64,000 nt of DNA. Origin: Sphingobacterium sp. lm-10. GTDB lineage: Bacteria; Bacteroidota; Bacteroidia; Sphingobacteriales; Sphingobacteriaceae. A program made the translations under genes and the position numbers. The notes under the pieces were generated by a model. That model had not been told where the DNA came from. It searched no databases and saw only the letters and a program-made list of their open reading frames with translations. Position 1 is the stretch's first letter; every line of letters begins with the position of its first letter. The stretch spans positions 124,001 to 188,000 of the forward strand of contig NZ_JAMJWC010000002.1 of assembly GCF_023554555.1 (NCBI RefSeq), written 5' to 3'. Positions 17,391 to 25,985 of this stretch are shown here, piece after piece.

Positions 17391-18626
17391 ATGAAGTTGC
17401 CTTTATTCTTCGCCAAGCGATACCTGTTTTCAAAGAAATCAGTAAATGCCATCAATATCATCTCCTCCATTAGTGTAGTCGGTGTGTTGGTCAGTAGCGC
17501 TGCGTTGGTGATCGTGCTATCTTTCTATAATGGTATGGAGCAGTTCATATTGTCGCAGTATAGCGTCTTCTCTCCAGATCTGCGAATAGAACCTACAACC
17601 GGAAAGGTCTTTGATGCCAACGATCCAATCTTTCAAAATCTTCGTGCTAATACAAGCTTCAAATCATATAGTGAAATTCTGGAAGACCGAGTACTTGTAC
17701 AATACGGCAACCAACAATTTGTAGGACGAATAAAAGGAGTAGAGCAGGAAAGTTTACATACCCAGGCCACGGAAGACATGTTGCTATTCGGCGATTTTAA
17801 GGTTCAGGAAGATAGTACTAACTTTGCCATCATAGGTGCGCAAGTACAAACCAATCTGCAGATTTCCTACAAGGAGTTTGACAATGCAATCTCGCTCTAT
17901 ATTCCAAAGAAAAACATCAATCCTCAGAGTAGCAATCTCAACCCGATGGATGAGATTAATGTTAGGCGGATTACGCCAACAGGCGTGATGAAATTTCAAC
18001 CCGGATTTGATGATCTGGTAATAACATCCCTGAGTTTTGCAAAAGATTTGCTGAGCGAACCTACGCGTGTTTCAGCCATTGAGCTGTTTCTCAAGGATCC
18101 TTCTGCAGTAAATAAAGTGCAGCGATCCATACAAAAAGAATTAGGTGACGATTTTATGGTGAAAGATCGGCAGCAACAAAACCCTACACTCTATAAAACC
18201 GTGAGTTCGGAGAAATGGATTGTATTTTTCATCGTGACCATTATCGGCGTAATTGCCATATTTAACATTATTGGCTCCCTGACCATGTTAGTGATCGATA
18301 AAAAGAAGGATATCCAGGTGTTAAAAAGTTTTGGAGCAGATGCCAGCCTTATTCAGCGCATTTTCTTTTTTGAAGGAATACTTATTGCGCTATTAGGAAG
18401 TGTTATAGGTATAGGACTTGGAATCGCTTTTTGCCTGCTTCAAGCAAAATATGGCTTCGTACGTACTGGAGGACAAACTTTGTTTGATGCATACCCGGTA
18501 GATGTTCGTTATATGGATTTTGCCCTGATCTTTTTTACGGTAATGCTTTCTTCCATACTAATTTCTTATACCGCGTCAAAGCTGAGCATCAAACGATTCG
18601 GGTCAGTTGGGATACATGAAGAGTAA
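17391..18626 (+). CDS. LolC/LolE-type ABC transporter permease (FtsX-like)
   Basis: 411 residues. One N-terminal membrane helix (about 22-46), a large periplasmic domain (about 50-270) and three C-terminal helices with the FtsX-like core (VIGVIAIFNIIGSLTMLVIDKKKDIQVLKSFGA). This is the architecture of LolC/LolE, the permease that lifts lipoproteins out of the inner membrane for transfer to the outer membrane. No LolD ATPase gene is adjacent, which is common in Bacteroidota. Its stop codon abuts the stop of the convergent gene with no spacer (18626/18627). Confidence 0.88.
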   Translation: MKLPLFFAKRYLFSKKSVNAINIISSISVVGVLVSSAALVIVLSFYNGMEQFILSQYSVFSPDLRIEPTTGKVFDANDPIFQNLRANTSFKSYSEILEDRVLVQYGNQQFVGRIKGVEQESLHTQATEDMLLFGDFKVQEDSTNFAIIGAQVQTNLQISYKEFDNAISLYIPKKNINPQSSNLNPMDEINVRRITPTGVMKFQPGFDDLVITSLSFAKDLLSEPTRVSAIELFLKDPSAVNKVQRSIQKELGDDFMVKDRQQQNPTLYKTVSSEKWIVFFIVTIIGVIAIFNIIGSLTMLVIDKKKDIQVLKSFGADASLIQRIFFFEGILIALLGSVIGIGLGIAFCLLQAKYGFVRTGGQTLFDAYPVDVRYMDFALIFFTVMLSSILISYTASKLSIKRFGSVGIHEE

Positions 18627-19283
18627 CTAGTACCTCAAGCGTTTTCTACTAAAGTCCCCGCTTTTAATTTGGTTGATAAACTGCCCCCACGCGAATGGAT
18701 TCAGAAAAGGTGTTAGTGCATTCTGCCGTATGCCCGTATTATTCATCTGCACATGATTCATCCTCCCGTCGAAACTCTGCATTTCTTCTGGGCTACGTGG
18801 CAATATCATGGAAAGCGCAGCCAATGCCTCAGGAGATAGATTACGACGTGCATTCAAATACTCATCCGTACCTGCATTCATACCAAGAAAGGCCATCGTA
18901 AATTCCTCAATACTTGCCCAAGGAAGCGGCGGACCAATCGTTACGATTGGTAGCTCCTCTACTAAACTCTCCATCTCTACATTTAAGCTGTATTTGTCGC
19001 CGGGTACATCAGGAACAGTTACCGTCAATGGCTTATATCCGATGGATGTAAAAGCTATAACATCACCCTTATGAGCTACAAAAGTAAAATAACCTTCATG
19101 ATTGGCGATGAATAATTGATTCCCAAAACTAGAATTAATGATGGTAACATAGGGCACTTCTATTGTTGTACCCGTCGCCGTGATCACGCCAGAAAACTGA
19201 ACAATCTCCCTCTTCTGCGCCTGCGCAATAGAACTGAATAATAAACAGATACAAAAAATAAAAAATGGAATCCCTCTTGCCAT
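18627..19283 (-). CDS. Secreted carboxypeptidase-regulatory-like domain protein
   Basis: 218 residues from ATG 19283 (MARGIPFFIFCICLL..). A signal peptide ends at AQA (about residue 23). Residues about 30-105 are a CarboxypepD_reg-like beta-sandwich (FSGVITATGTTIEVPYVTI ... GDVIAFTSIGYKPLTV), the module commonly found at the N-terminus of SusC/TonB-dependent receptors but here free-standing. The rest is helical and unrecognised. The frame can be read six codons further upstream, but those codons overlap a promoter-like TATTTTTG. Confidence 0.72.
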   Translation of the reverse strand: MARGIPFFIFCICLLFSSIAQAQKREIVQFSGVITATGTTIEVPYVTIINSSFGNQLFIANHEGYFTFVAHKGDVIAFTSIGYKPLTVTVPDVPGDKYSLNVEMESLVEELPIVTIGPPLPWASIEEFTMAFLGMNAGTDEYLNARRNLSPEALAALSMILPRSPEEMQSFDGRMNHVQMNNTGIRQNALTPFLNPFAWGQFINQIKSGDFSRKRLRY

Positions 19284-19288
19284 AAGCA

Positions 19289-19296
19289 CAAAAATA
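19289..19296 (-). promoter_or_regulatory. -7 box immediately before the 218-codon secreted-protein gene
   Basis: Minus strand TATTTTTG ends 5 nt before ATG 19283, another leaderless-type arrangement. Confidence 0.4.
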
Positions 19297-19355
19297 AACA
19301 ATCACCACAGGTAGCGTTGTTAAAATGTGTTAATCAGATCTATAGGTTACGATGA

Positions 19356-19625
19356 CTAATTAGGTGTGGTCGCATTAGGGTCGTCCATATCGGTTAAATT
19401 AACTGCTTCAACAGCAACAATCTCGGGAACTGCTTTTTTAATAGCTTGCTCCAAACCTGCTTTAAAAGTCATGATACTCATTGCGCAATTAGCACAAGCA
19501 CCCAACAATTTCAGCTTCACAACATTATCCGCAGTAATCTCTTCCACACTCACATTACCTCCATCTGTTTCTAGATAAGGTCTGATGGTATCCAATGCCT
19601 GCTCAACTCGCTCGTGTAAAGTCAT
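19356..19625 (-). CDS. NifU-like C-terminal domain protein
   Basis: 89 residues, a stand-alone NifU C-terminal domain. It has LETDGGNV (18-25) and the CxxC pair C44/C47 in GACANCAMS that carries a labile [4Fe-4S] cluster. Proteins of this size (Nfu) act as iron-sulfur cluster carriers to target apoproteins. It is followed on the same strand by the carboxypeptidase-regulatory-like gene after 72 nt. Upstream has TATCTTTA, a one-base-off match to the -7 consensus. Confidence 0.92.
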   Translation of the reverse strand: MTLHERVEQALDTIRPYLETDGGNVSVEEITADNVVKLKLLGACANCAMSIMTFKAGLEQAIKKAVPEIVAVEAVNLTDMDDPNATTPN

Positions 19626-19829
19626 TCTACTATAAACTATTATAATTATGGTATAAAGATAGTCAATTTTATCTAAACAGCTACGTGTGCAATCTCTAAT
19701 AAAACACTGTAATGACTAAAGTTTTGACAGAGTTAAAGAATGTTAAATAGGTGATACATAAATGCTTTGTGTATTTTATTAAATTACCTTAGATTCGAAA
19801 AATAAATTGATAATTAGTACGAATTGAAG

Positions 19830-19837
19830 TATCTTTG
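19830..19837 (+). promoter_or_regulatory. -7 box immediately before bamD
   Basis: TATCTTTG (TAnnTTTG) ends 4 nt before ATG 19842; a TTG at 19807-19809 is spaced 20 nt upstream, a good -33/-7 pair. Predicts a leaderless bamD mRNA. Confidence 0.55.
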
Positions 19838-19841
19838 CAAA

Positions 19842-20759
19842 ATGTTTTCACATAAACGTATTTGGTTTTTTTGTCTTAGTACAGTGTTGGTATTTGGCAT
19901 GGGCGCTTGTAAAAGTCGCTTTGAGAAGTTGCGCGCCAGTAACAATATTCAAATGAAATATTTGGAGGCGGTGAAGTATTACGAGGCTGGAAAGTATTCT
20001 AAAGCATCGGTTCTTTTTACCGACTTACTAACACGATACCGTGCGAGCGCTGAAGCAGAAGATTTAAATTACTATACAGCTTACACCGCGTACCGGATGA
20101 AAGATTATATCTCCGCGCGTTACCACTTTAAAACATTTGCACAAAACTACCCAAACAGTGTGCGAGCAGAAGAATGTCGTTTTATGTCAGCATATTGTTT
20201 TTATGTAGATTCACCACGAACTAATTTGGATCAGGAGAATACGTACAAAGCCATTGATGAGCTGCAGTTATTTGTAAATCTTTACCCCGAATCTGAACGT
20301 GGGGAGGAGGCCTCTGAGCTTATTCAGAATCTACGCAACAAACTCGAGAAAAAGGCGTTCGATAATGCGAAGCTTTATTATAATATGGCCCAGCCGGCAG
20401 ATTTCAGAGCAGCCGTCATTGCTTTCGAAAGTATGCTTAGGCAGTACCCTGACACGAAATATGCAGAAGAAGCAGATTATCTAATCGTTCGTTCGCAATA
20501 CATGTTTGCCGAACATAGTGCTTTCTTTCGTCAAGAAGAGCGCTTTAATGAAGCGATTGACTATTATCAGAGCTTCATTCAAAATTATCCAGAAAGTAAA
20601 TACACCAAAGAGCTCGAGGTCTTACGACGCAGTGCAGAACGAAAAATCGTATTGGCTGTAAAGCAAACAGATCAGATGAATCAAGCTAGGAAACAGCACG
20701 AAGAAGAGCTGGGTATCGCGAATGGTCCGGCGGCCGCCGCTACCAACGAAGCACAATAA
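19842..20759 (+). CDS. bamD: Outer membrane assembly lipoprotein BamD
   Basis: 305 residues from ATG 19842; an in-frame TTG at 19824 lies upstream of the -7 box and is not used. Lipoprotein signal peptide with C23 (GMGAC). Five TPR-like helical pairs (EAVKYYEAGKYSKASVLFTDLL, AYTAYRMKDYISARYHFKTF, and so on) as in BamD/ComL, the essential partner of BamA in folding outer-membrane proteins. Followed by rpoZ and coaBC, the usual Bacteroidota order, which supports the identification. Confidence 0.93.
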   Translation: MFSHKRIWFFCLSTVLVFGMGACKSRFEKLRASNNIQMKYLEAVKYYEAGKYSKASVLFTDLLTRYRASAEAEDLNYYTAYTAYRMKDYISARYHFKTFAQNYPNSVRAEECRFMSAYCFYVDSPRTNLDQENTYKAIDELQLFVNLYPESERGEEASELIQNLRNKLEKKAFDNAKLYYNMAQPADFRAAVIAFESMLRQYPDTKYAEEADYLIVRSQYMFAEHSAFFRQEERFNEAIDYYQSFIQNYPESKYTKELEVLRRSAERKIVLAVKQTDQMNQARKQHEEELGIANGPAAAATNEAQ

Positions 20760-20790
20760 AATAACTACAACACGAAACTATTATCAAACT

Positions 20791-21117
20791 ATGAGTCATA
20801 ACCCATCAACTGTCCCTAATACTACCGTTACGCGTGATTTACGCGACTTGGATACCGGTACTGACAACATTTATGAGTCTATCGTCGTGATGAGCAAACG
20901 CGCGAATCAGATTGCAGTAGACATTAAAGAAGAGTTGAGCGGCAAGCTAGCTGAATTTGCGACTAGCAGCGACAACCTAGAGGAAGTCTTTGAAAACAGA
21001 GAGCAAATCGAGATCTCTAAACACTACGAACGCCTTCCTAAGCCTAGTTTAGTAGCTGTGGACGACTTTTTGCACGACAAAGTGTATTTCAGAAACCCTG
21101 CTAAAGAGCAAGAATAA
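20791..21117 (+). CDS. rpoZ: RNA polymerase omega subunit, Bacteroidota type
   Basis: 108 residues. The N-terminus MSHNPSTVPNTTVTRDLRDLD and the core IYESIVVMSKRANQIAVDIKEEL are characteristic of the omega subunit as found in this phylum. ATG 20791 is chosen over an upstream in-frame start at 20722, which would lie inside bamD. It helps assemble RNA polymerase. Placed 31 nt after bamD and 7 nt before coaBC. Confidence 0.88.
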   Translation: MSHNPSTVPNTTVTRDLRDLDTGTDNIYESIVVMSKRANQIAVDIKEELSGKLAEFATSSDNLEEVFENREQIEISKHYERLPKPSLVAVDDFLHDKVYFRNPAKEQE

Positions 21118-21124
21118 ATTTAAC

Positions 21125-22339
21125 ATGTCTTTGCAGGGCAAGCATATTGTTTTGGGAGTATGCGGCAGTATTGCCGCATACAAATCTGCCCTGATTGTTC
21201 GATTACTGATCCACGAAGGAGCTTCTGTACGTGTGATCATGACCCCCGATGCCACGGAGTTCATCACTCCGCTCACCTTGGCCACCTTATCCAAGCAACC
21301 TGTTTCTGTAGATTATTTTGATCCGAAAACCGGAGAATGGAGTAACCATATTCAGATCGGTCTTGATGCTGATTTGCTCCTAATTGCTCCCGCGTCGGCA
21401 AACACGCTAGCTAAAATGGCTAACGGATTATGCGACAACCTACTCACGGCTGTATATCTTTCCGCGAAATGCCCCGTCTACATCGCTCCCGCCATGGATT
21501 TGGATATGTGGAAACACCCGGCTACTAAACGCAATATAGCGCTTCTACAATCTTATGGCAACCAGATCATTCCACCAGGAAATGGCGAATTAGCAAGTGG
21601 TCTTTCTGGTGAAGGAAGGTTAGCCGAACCAGAAGATATTATTTCTTTCTTACAGCAACAGTCTAGAAATGATTCCAAGCAGCAGCCTTTACTACATGTC
21701 AATGCGTTAGTGACTGCGGGACCAACCTACGAAGCAATCGACCCCGTCCGGTTCATCGGCAATCACTCCAGCGGTAAAATGGGATACGCGATCGCAAGAC
21801 GACTACAAAATTTAGGTGCCACGGTTACCTTGATTTCAGGCCCATCCCACGAAATTGTTCCTCTAGGTGTAGATATCATCAAAGTGCACTCCGCAGCAGA
21901 GATGTTAGCTGCTTGCCAGCATCATTTCGAATCCTCTGAAATCGTAGTGATGAGTGCAGCCGTTGCGGACTACACACCCAGTGAATACACCGATCAAAAG
22001 ATAAAGAAAAAAGAGGATGTACTTTCGCTATCGCTTACCCGCACGACAGACATACTGGCAACCTTGGGCCAGCAAAAAACAGCTCAACAAACTTTGGTAG
22101 GATTTGCTTTAGAGACGAACGACGAATTGGCCAACGCAAAAAGCAAATTGGCGCGTAAGAACTTGGATTTCATCGTCTTGAATTCTACCAACGATGCTGG
22201 AGCCGGATTTTCTACAGACACCAACCACATTACTATCATCGAAAGAGATGGTCAAGAACATCGTTATGAATTAAAAAGCAAAGACGATGTGGCTTCCGAT
22301 ATTTGCGACCGCATTCTGGCGCACCGAAATACACTATAA
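21125..22339 (+). CDS. coaBC: Bifunctional phosphopantothenoylcysteine decarboxylase / phosphopantothenate-cysteine ligase
   Basis: 404 residues. The CoaC flavoprotein half is about 1-185 (GSIAAYK, H75 in SNHIQIG, SANTLAKMANGLCDNL) and the CoaB half about 190-404 (AGPTYEAIDPVRFIGNHSSGKMG; AAVADY). Together they convert 4'-phosphopantothenate to 4'-phosphopantetheine for coenzyme A. Two CoaC residues that are catalytic in E. coli differ: the PAMN motif is PAMD (D125) and the ACG cysteine is serine (S158 in ELASGLSGEGR). The 3' end overlaps the convergent methyltransferase gene by 6 bp. Confidence 0.96.
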   Translation: MSLQGKHIVLGVCGSIAAYKSALIVRLLIHEGASVRVIMTPDATEFITPLTLATLSKQPVSVDYFDPKTGEWSNHIQIGLDADLLLIAPASANTLAKMANGLCDNLLTAVYLSAKCPVYIAPAMDLDMWKHPATKRNIALLQSYGNQIIPPGNGELASGLSGEGRLAEPEDIISFLQQQSRNDSKQQPLLHVNALVTAGPTYEAIDPVRFIGNHSSGKMGYAIARRLQNLGATVTLISGPSHEIVPLGVDIIKVHSAAEMLAACQHHFESSEIVVMSAAVADYTPSEYTDQKIKKKEDVLSLSLTRTTDILATLGQQKTAQQTLVGFALETNDELANAKSKLARKNLDFIVLNSTNDAGAGFSTDTNHITIIERDGQEHRYELKSKDDVASDICDRILAHRNTL

Positions 22340-23698
22340 GTTAGAAATACGCAATTCTTTTGGATAATAATTGTTGATTCGGTTCGGCAATGCTTTAATC
22401 CAACCGAGGTTGATTCCTTGATAACGTACTAACAACCATCCTGTCTTACCAGAAGTGTTGATTGAAGCATCCAGATTTTCCTTCCGAAGAAATTGCAGTG
22501 CCAAGTCGAGATCCAACGTTATACCTGCAATGTCCTTACGAACGCGCAAACTTAGCGCCAGATCATGTGCTGGGATCAGCTCACGGCCAGTCCATTTACC
22601 TAATCGCGTACCCGCATTTTTGAGATACAAGACCTTCTGCATTGCCTCCAGTTCTATTTCAAACTTTTTGGGAAAGGCATGTAATTGATCGTGGTGCAAA
22701 AATCCGTACAGCCCTTCGTCATTGATCCATTTGCTCAGCTCATCTTTAGGGGCATGATTTTTTTCGGTTTTAATCTTTTTCTTGCTGAAGGTTGATTGCT
22801 CTCCTTTCTTTTGCAAAACAGCAAAGAAAAAACCTTCTCCTTTTACTTCATGCGGGTAAAAACGATAACCCGGCGCACCATCTGTTCGGCTTTCAATGAT
22901 TCCCCATTCTTCCGGCACCTCAAGCGGTATTGGCGCTAGTTCAAATTCTTCGATCAACCAGTTGACGACTTCCTCATTTTCTTCCCTTGAATAAGAGCAC
23001 GTCGAATAAAACAAATAACCACCCGTCTTCAGGCTGGTCATCGTATCTGCCAGAATCCGGCGTTGCCGATCGGCACATAGCTTCACATTCGCCTCCGACC
23101 ATTCATCGATCGCATCATGATCTTTTCGAAACATTCCCGAGCCAGAACAGGGTGCATCCACCACCAGCAAATCAAAAAAACCAGGTAGACGCCCGAAAGA
23201 CACTGGGTCATTATTCGTAACAACCACATTCACCCCTCCCCATTTCACGCTGTTCTCTTCCAGTATATTCGCTCGGGATTTAATAATTTCGTTAGAAACC
23301 AACAAAGAATCCTCCGACAGGTAGGATTGTAGGAGCGTGGATTTGCCACCTGGTGCAGCACACAGATCCAATGCTACGAGTGGCTTTGTATCCAATTGCA
23401 ATGATTGTGTGGCAAAAGCTAAAAACATCGAACTCGCTTCCTGCGAATAGTAAGCTCCGGCATGATACAGTGGATCCAATGTATACACAGGCCTTTTCTC
23501 TAAAAAATAACCACGATCACACCATGGCACACGCTCCGAAATGGCTAACACCGATTCAGGATCAGGAAGCTTGGCTGGATTTATCCGTATGGATGATATT
23601 TTCTGCTCATTTTCATGAACTTGTAGAAAAGCTTGCATGTTAAATTCAGGTTCTTCATTTAACCGTTTAATCAGCTCGTTGGGCAGAAAGTTACTCAT
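22334..23698 (-). CDS. RsmB/NOP-family rRNA cytosine-5 methyltransferase, RsmF-like
   Basis: 454 residues. SAM-binding DLCAAPGGKST (about 112-122), DAPCSGSGMFRKD (about 180) and YSTCSYSREENE (about 235) contain the two conserved cysteines of m5C methyltransferases. The C-terminal 150 residues (LGKWTGRELIPAHDLAL ... GWIKALPNRINNYYP) match the extra domain of RsmF/YebU, which methylates 16S rRNA. The target in this organism is inferred, not shown. Start ATG 23698 is 4 nt from a TAACTTTG element. Confidence 0.92.
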   Translation of the reverse strand: MSNFLPNELIKRLNEEPEFNMQAFLQVHENEQKISSIRINPAKLPDPESVLAISERVPWCDRGYFLEKRPVYTLDPLYHAGAYYSQEASSMFLAFATQSLQLDTKPLVALDLCAAPGGKSTLLQSYLSEDSLLVSNEIIKSRANILEENSVKWGGVNVVVTNNDPVSFGRLPGFFDLLVVDAPCSGSGMFRKDHDAIDEWSEANVKLCADRQRRILADTMTSLKTGGYLFYSTCSYSREENEEVVNWLIEEFELAPIPLEVPEEWGIIESRTDGAPGYRFYPHEVKGEGFFFAVLQKKGEQSTFSKKKIKTEKNHAPKDELSKWINDEGLYGFLHHDQLHAFPKKFEIELEAMQKVLYLKNAGTRLGKWTGRELIPAHDLALSLRVRKDIAGITLDLDLALQFLRKENLDASINTSGKTGWLLVRYQGINLGWIKALPNRINNYYPKELRISNL

Positions 23699-23702
23699 AC
23701 AT

Positions 23703-23710
23703 CAAAGTTA
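23703..23710 (-). promoter_or_regulatory. -7 box immediately before the RsmF-like gene
   Basis: Minus strand TAACTTTG (TAnnTTTG) ends 4 nt before ATG 23698. It faces the divergent box at 23742, so two leaderless-type promoters sit back to back within 55 bp. Confidence 0.45.
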
Positions 23711-23741
23711 GGATAAAAAACACAAATCATAAATATTGACC

Positions 23742-23749
23742 TATCTTTG
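23742..23749 (+). promoter_or_regulatory. -7 box immediately before the SRPBCC gene
   Basis: TATCTTTG (TAnnTTTG) ends 4 nt before ATG 23754. Confidence 0.45.
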
Positions 23750-23753
23750 GCCT

Positions 23754-24146
23754 ATGAAGCATTTCAAGAAATACTATACGCTGTCGGCTACGCCGGAAGA
23801 GGTCTATCTGGCACTTACCACAGAAACGACGATCCGACTGTGGACTGGAGATATTGTAACGATTGACGCGCATCCGAATGGAGAATTTTCTATGTGGGAT
23901 GGTGCGATCACCGGTCGGTTTCTAGAATTAATCCCTGCTCAAAAGATTGTACAAGAATGGTATTTCGGTGAGCAAGACGAGCAATCGGTCGTAACCATCA
24001 AATTACATCCACACAAGAAAGGCACATCATTCGAATTGCAGCATGCTAACATTCCAGAGGATGCCTACGACGATATTGTGGATGGTTGGAACGATGTTTA
24101 TATGCAGAGCTTAATTGAATTTTATAACGAGGAAGACACTATTTAG
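23754..24146 (+). CDS. SRPBCC/START-like domain protein
   Basis: 130 residues from ATG 23754. The pattern KKYYTLSATPEEVYLALTTE, LWTGDIVTIDAHPNGEFSMWDGAITGRFLELIPAQKIVQEW, ending with GWNDVYMQSLIEFY, is that of the AHSA1/SRPBCC fold, a cavity-forming domain that binds hydrophobic ligands or the Hsp90 middle domain. Many small Bacteroidota members have no known ligand. An in-frame TTG at 23736 lies upstream of the promoter box and was not used. The last 8 bp overlap the convergent serine-hydrolase gene. Confidence 0.85.
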   Translation: MKHFKKYYTLSATPEEVYLALTTETTIRLWTGDIVTIDAHPNGEFSMWDGAITGRFLELIPAQKIVQEWYFGEQDEQSVVTIKLHPHKKGTSFELQHANIPEDAYDDIVDGWNDVYMQSLIEFYNEEDTI

Positions 24147-25890
24147 CTTCATTGATCGTCTCATATACCGCATCTTGTATGCGGCTACGAATATTTAAGT
24201 CGTACAATTTGTCAGACACATCGGGATATACCCTGTTCGACAGAAATATATAAACCAGCTGATGCTTTGGGTCGACCCATAAACAAGTACCCGTGAAGCC
24301 TGTATGCCCAAATACCGATTCGTTGGCAAATCGCGAGGGGTAGGCTTTGCTGGCATCCATATCATAGCGGTCGAACCCTAATCCACGACGGCTGCTGAGC
24401 GATTGCCGAGAAGTAAACAGGTCAACTGTTGTCGGTTGAAAATACCGCACCCCTCCATAAGTACCCCTGTTTAAGAGCATCTGTCCGTAAATGGCCAAAT
24501 CGTTGGCCGATGCGAACAACCCCGCATGCCCAGCTACACCTTTCGCCATCGCCGCCCCTTGATCATGGACATAACCTTGCAGTAATTCTTTTCGGAACGT
24601 GGTATCATTTTCTGTAGGAACTAATCGATTCTTTGGAAAACGTTTTCTAGGATTGTATCCTGTCGTCTGCATACCAATCCGACGATACAGCCAATCCTGT
24701 AGATACTGTTCAATCCCCTCATGGGTAACTTGTTCGGCGACTTCCTTCATGGCATACATACTGATATCCGAATAGACGTATTTGCCTGCATCCTTTATCG
24801 GCGAAGCCAACATCCTCGGCCACATCACCTGCTCATAATAGTTATTACGAAGAAAAGCGTGGTCTGCAAGCTGTATGCCATGTGTGGATGAAGCCTGACG
24901 TTGCAAATCTCCTGGTTTGAGATCGCGATAAAAAGGGATATAGGGTTCAAAACCGCCTTCGTGCAACAGAATAGTACGCAAGCTGGTTTTAGCTTTGTTC
25001 GTACCACGTGCTGCCGGAAGATAAAATCCCAACGTGCTATCTAATTGCACTTGTTTTGTTTCATATAAGTGCATGATTAATGGTGTCGTAGCCGCGATTT
25101 TTGAAACCGATGCCAAATCAAAAATATCACTAAGCATCGTACGTTCGGCTTTGGCATACGTATGATATCCGTATGCCTTTTCCAGTAGGACAGCACCATT
25201 CTTGACGACCATGACAACCATGCCAGGCGCAGCTTGTTCTTTCATGGCTTCTTCTGCGATGGCATCGATCTTTCGGGTCATCTTCACCAGGTTTAATCCG
25301 GGTAGGTCTGCGCCGCCATCATCATAGCGTAATCGTATCTGCACCCGTTTATTCATTCCTGAAGTAATTGGAAGACCGCCAAAAACAGACATGGCCAAGG
25401 CTCGCTGACCGGATAATGTGTTTTCTGGATTACGCAGATGAATCATATCTGCGGTTAACCCTATGGGCAGGTTATAGCTGTTCCCTCCTATCTCGCAAAA
25501 TATAATCGCCTTCCCTTTAGCAGCATAAGTTCGTAATTTGGATAGCACATCACTTCGCAATTCTTTTCGTGCCGCGACCACCAGAATCACTTGGGAGGTA
25601 GCCATCGCAGATCCAAGATCAGAAAAGGAATAGGAACTCATCGGTGCATATCGGGAAGCTTGCTGAATAAAAGCGTCATATTTCTTTGTGGATGGTGTGA
25701 TGAGCACAATAGCTTGTTTTGCTAGATCCCCGATCGGAAGAAAACGCTTCTGATCTGCCAACAACTCCGTCCGATTGGTGACTGGATGCTCCGTAGCAAA
25801 CACAGTACTTGACCCAAAAACTATCCACAAAAACAAAGCAAGGGCAGATAATTGCCGAAATGTCGTAAGGTGTAGTTTGCTGCTTTTCAT
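24139..25890 (-). CDS. Serine hydrolase: GH3 C-terminal-like module plus beta-lactamase (class C/DD-peptidase) domain
   Basis: 583 residues from ATG 25890; ATGs at 25899 and 25920 are in frame. A signal peptide covers about 1-33 (ending VFATE). Residues about 58-190 resemble the C-terminal alpha/beta module of family 3 glycoside hydrolases (AKQAIVLITPS, VILVVAARKE, ALAMSVFGGLPITSG). Residues about 205-583 are a serine hydrolase of the beta-lactamase fold with SVSK (S261/K264), YSD (about 373-375) and HTG in FGHTGFTGT. In Bacteroidota such modules usually form one long protein with an N-terminal GH3 barrel; here that barrel is absent. A role in peptidoglycan recycling or remodelling is inferred. 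Confidence 0.82.
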   Translation of the reverse strand: MKSSKLHLTTFRQLSALALFLWIVFGSSTVFATEHPVTNRTELLADQKRFLPIGDLAKQAIVLITPSTKKYDAFIQQASRYAPMSSYSFSDLGSAMATSQVILVVAARKELRSDVLSKLRTYAAKGKAIIFCEIGGNSYNLPIGLTADMIHLRNPENTLSGQRALAMSVFGGLPITSGMNKRVQIRLRYDDGGADLPGLNLVKMTRKIDAIAEEAMKEQAAPGMVVMVVKNGAVLLEKAYGYHTYAKAERTMLSDIFDLASVSKIAATTPLIMHLYETKQVQLDSTLGFYLPAARGTNKAKTSLRTILLHEGGFEPYIPFYRDLKPGDLQRQASSTHGIQLADHAFLRNNYYEQVMWPRMLASPIKDAGKYVYSDISMYAMKEVAEQVTHEGIEQYLQDWLYRRIGMQTTGYNPRKRFPKNRLVPTENDTTFRKELLQGYVHDQGAAMAKGVAGHAGLFASANDLAIYGQMLLNRGTYGGVRYFQPTTVDLFTSRQSLSSRRGLGFDRYDMDASKAYPSRFANESVFGHTGFTGTCLWVDPKHQLVYIFLSNRVYPDVSDKLYDLNIRSRIQDAVYETINEAK

Positions 25891-25972
25891 TGTATCCATA
25901 GTTGTTGATTCCGTAAACAAGATAGGAATAATGTGATTCTTTTACTCCATTGCATATCAAAGCATTTTTCTC

Positions 25973-25980
25973 TATGTTTG
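25973..25980 (+). promoter_or_regulatory. -7 box immediately before xseA
   Basis: TATGTTTG (TAnnTTTG) ends 5 nt before ATG 25986; TTG at 25950-25952 is 20 nt upstream. Supports ATG 25986 as the start and a leaderless transcript. Confidence 0.5.
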
Positions 25981-25985
25981 GATAC

